64,000 nucleotides of DNA. Origin: Hypoxylon rubiginosum (Eukaryota > Ascomycota > Sordariomycetes > Xylariales > Hypoxylaceae). The stretch spans positions 434,001 to 498,000 of the forward strand of contig CADCXA010000067.1 of assembly GCA_902806565.1 (NCBI GenBank). The letters run 5' to 3'. This document shows, in pieces, positions 61,060 to 64,000 of the stretch (position 1 is its first letter; each line of letters begins with the position of its first letter). Under the pieces are notes generated by a model. It did not search any database. It was given only the letters and a program-made list of their open reading frames with translations, and was not told where the DNA came from. The position numbers and the translations under genes are program-made.

Positions 61060-64000
61060 ATGCTACCCACAACTACTCCACCTAATGAGCCCATCGCCAT
61101 TGTTGGGAGCGCTTGCCACTTCGCCGGTAGTGTCAACAGCCCTTCCGAGCTCTGGGAACTTCTTCGTAACCCACGGGATATCCGCAGTGAGATTCCGGAG
61201 AGCCGATTCAACGCGCAGGCTTTCTACCACAAAAACCATGCCCACCATGGCCACAGCAATGTCATGTATTCCTACCTTGTAAGGACTTCTCATAGTCAAT
61301 TCCAAGCCCTATGTTAGACTCCTATATCTCATAACCGATAAAACTAAATGTCGCTGGCAAACAGATCGAGGACGATATACGAAGGTTTGATGCTGAGTTC
61401 TTCGGCATCAACCCCGTCGAGGCAGCAGCTATGGATCCACAACAGCGGATGTTCGTAGAGACCGTTTACGAGGCAATTGAAGCAGCAGGTATGACTATTG
61501 AGGGCCTCAGGAAAAGCGACACGGGTGTCTTTGTGGGTGCGATGTGCGCCGATTACGAGGCCATGCAGTTTCGCGATCTTGATGCTATCCCGACGTATTT
61601 AGCTACCGGGACAGCCAGAAGCATTCTATCCAATAGGGTGTCCTACCTTTTTGACTGGCACGGACCGTGCATGACGGTTGACACAGCGTGTTCGTCGAGT
61701 CTTGTAGCCGTTCATCTAGCGGTCAAGGCGTTACGGTCCGGAGAGACAAAGATGGCCCTAGCCGGCGGCTCAAATCTGATTCTGGGGCCTGAAAGTTATA
61801 TAATGGAGAGCAAGCTTAAGATGCTATCCCCCGACGGCCTCGGGAGGATGTGGTACGTTGTTTCAGCGGGCGCCTTGCCCTGTACCCCAAGCTACCCTTC
61901 ACGTCACCTTGAGAAATACCTCTAAGAACAATCGTAGGGATCGGAAGGCAAACGGCTATGCGAGGGGAGATGGCGTGGCAGCTATCGTGCTGAAAAAGCT
62001 AAGTTCCGCAATCCTAGACGGTGATCATATCGAGTGTATTCTCAGGGAGACGGGGGTGAATCAAGATGGTGCCACTCCCGGAATTACTATGCCTAGTGCC
62101 ACGGCCCAGCAAGCTCTGATCGAACGCACGTATGCCAACGCCGGTCTCGATCTTCGTCTTGTCAGCGACCGGCCACAATTATTCGAAGCTCATGGGACAG
62201 GTACTCCAGCAGGCGACCCTATCGAAGCGGAAGCGATCAGCAAGGCATTCTTCGGGCAAGACAACCCTATACACTCCCCAACGGACCATCTGCTCGTCGG
62301 TTCGTTCAAGACCATCCTTGGCCATACCGAGGGTACAGCGGGGATCGCGGCAATCCTCAAGACATCCCTGGAAATTCAGCATGGCCAAATCACGCCCAAT
62401 CTCCATTTTGACGATATAAATCCCGCGATAGTTCCATTCTACGGAAACCTTCAGATTCCCAAGATAGCCCAAGCCTGGCCCGAGTCCCTCGGTGCACCCA
62501 GACGTGCCAGCGTAAACTGCTTCGGCTTCGGCGGCACCAACGCCCACGCTATTCTCGAGAGCTGGAACTGTGGGGTTTCTCCCAATACCGCAACGACGCC
62601 TCCCCGCCCCCTATTCACCCCCTTTTTGTTTTCTGCCGCATCCGAGGCGTCGCTGAGGGCCAACCTGCTAGCAACGGCCACACACCTAGCAGACCATCCT
62701 CCATTCGATACGCATAGACTTGCTTACACGTTGCGCCAACGGCGATCTGTATTTTCGCACCGTATAGCGTATGCGGCAGCATCTCTCGAGGATCTCAGTG
62801 CCAAGATACTCTCTAGCCTCGGCGACAAAAATATCCCAATTGGTGTGACGGCCAAAAGATCGGGTGAGGGCGGCCTCTCCCGGATCCTAGGTATTTTTAC
62901 CGGCCAAGGCGCGCAATATTCTCGGATGGGAGCAACTCTCATCGAAGAGTCTCCGCTCGCCTCTACTATTATTGGAGACCTCGAGCTGCATCTTTCTGAG
63001 CTCCCTGACGCAGACCGCCCGACGTGGTCTCTCCGATCCGAGCTGGTCGCCTCGGCATCTCGTGTTCACGAGGCTGCCATTTCCCAACCTCTGTGCACAG
63101 CTGTTCAGATCCTGATAGTCGATATCCTACGGTTGGCTCAAGTCGAATTCGATATTGCTATAGGCCACTCGTCTGGCGAAATAGCTGCAGCGTATGCTGC
63201 TGGCTATCTCACCGCTCGCGATGCTATCGTCATCGCATATTATCGCGGATTCTGCTGTAAATATGCGGCAAGCCCAAACGAAAATGTCAAGGGCGCGATG
63301 CTAGCTGTCGGTACCTCGATAGAAGATGCTACCAAACTTTGCGAAGATGAGCTATTTGCAGGTAGAATCAACGTTGCAGCCAGTAACTCACCAACAAGCA
63401 TCACCATCTCGGGGGACGAAGACGCGATCGTCGAGTTGGAGACCGTGCTAGGAGATGAAGGGAAATTTAACCGCCGTCTTAGAGTCGACTACGCCTACCA
63501 CTCTTTACACATGCTGCCGTGTACCGCCCCCTACATTGAGTCCTTACTCCGCGCCAATGTCAAATTTCAGACTCCCGCCGAATCGAATAGACCTCTATGG
63601 TACACCACAGTCTACGAAGAGAGCCTCGTGAACCCAGACGCCATCCCGAGTGTCGAATACTGGTCTGAAAACATGACCAAGCCGGTTCTGTTTAATCAAG
63701 CACTGGCTGCTGCCCTCGCAGACCATCCAGATCTTGGCGTCGTTCTTGAAGTGGGCCCTCATCCAGCACTTCGGAGTCCAGCTTCTCAGTCGATTCACGA
63801 CATCCTTACGCGCAATGTTCCCTATCACGGATGTTTGGATCGGAAGATGGACGCGATCCAATCCATGTCAGGGTGCTTGGCATTTCTATGGTCCCACCTG
63901 GAAGAAAGATCAGTGGATATAAGCGCTTACGAGATGGCGGTTGCCGGGACCGGGGAGTCCCTATTTACTCCCGTCAAAGGCTTACCCCCGTACCGGTGGG
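61060..64000 (+). CDS. Second type I PKS (PKS2), KS-AT part, cut by window end; LovB/PKS-NRPS-like
   Basis: Exons: 61,060-61,278; 61,365-61,852; 61,938 to beyond 64,000 (introns 86 and 85 bp). This gives 923 complete codons with no stop to the edge. [33 protein letters not shown] (Cys182), [51 protein letters not shown] (Ser647), VEYWSENM and EVGPHPAL. The window ends at LPPYRW, where a DH domain normally follows. The HGHSNV and [13 protein letters not shown] signatures are those I associate with LovB and PKS-NRPS hybrids, which use a trans enoyl reductase. Later domains (an inactive ER, or a C-A-T-R module) cannot be seen here. Confidence 0.9.

Overview
This window looks like nuclear DNA of a filamentous ascomycete (Pezizomycotina). 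The genes carry short introns of 45-97 bp with GT...AG ends and CTAAT/CTGAC-like branch points. Fungal secondary-metabolism families dominate. Two blocks of extremely AT-rich DNA (about 1.66-20.75 kb and 38.95-46.40 kb) have the signature of repeat-induced point mutation (RIP): nearly all differences between repeat copies are transitions, and CA/TG dinucleotides look scarce. I worked by eye, so exon borders are best models, not computed ones.

Layout. 1-1,659: ordinary-composition DNA with no recognisable gene. 1,660-21,165: a Ty3/gypsy chromovirus remnant (element D) broken by two nested LTR retrotransposons of a second family (A, 3,469-10,145; B, 15,148-20,954). Both have 182-bp LTRs and 5-bp target duplications. 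21,166-38,954: a gene island with a stand-alone condensation-adenylation protein, an MDR oxidoreductase and a complete 2,547-residue highly reducing PKS (PKS1: KS-AT-DH-MT-ER-KR-ACP, nine exons). 38,955-46,396: a second RIP-mutated copy of the chromovirus (element C) with both LTRs. 46,547-64,000: a dense set of genes: GST-like protein, 520-aa acyltransferase, rhodopsin-domain membrane protein, NAPE-PLD-like metallo-hydrolase, secreted FAD/BBE oxidase, SDR, LovC-like trans enoyl reductase, P450, and the 5' part (KS-AT) of a second PKS (PKS2) cut by the window end.

How the genes could work together (inference). PKS2 resembles the LovB/PKS-NRPS type that needs a trans enoyl reductase, and a LovC-like reductase lies two genes away. 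PKS1 has its own ER and no release domain, like LovF. The acyltransferase could join the two polyketides, and the P450, BBE oxidase and SDR would do redox tailoring. This is a lovastatin-like two-PKS arrangement with a different set of joining and tailoring enzymes, split by RIP-silenced chromovirus copies. Whether the PKS1 island and the right-hand genes are one cluster cannot be decided from sequence alone. Three head-to-head gene pairs share short intergenic promoters.
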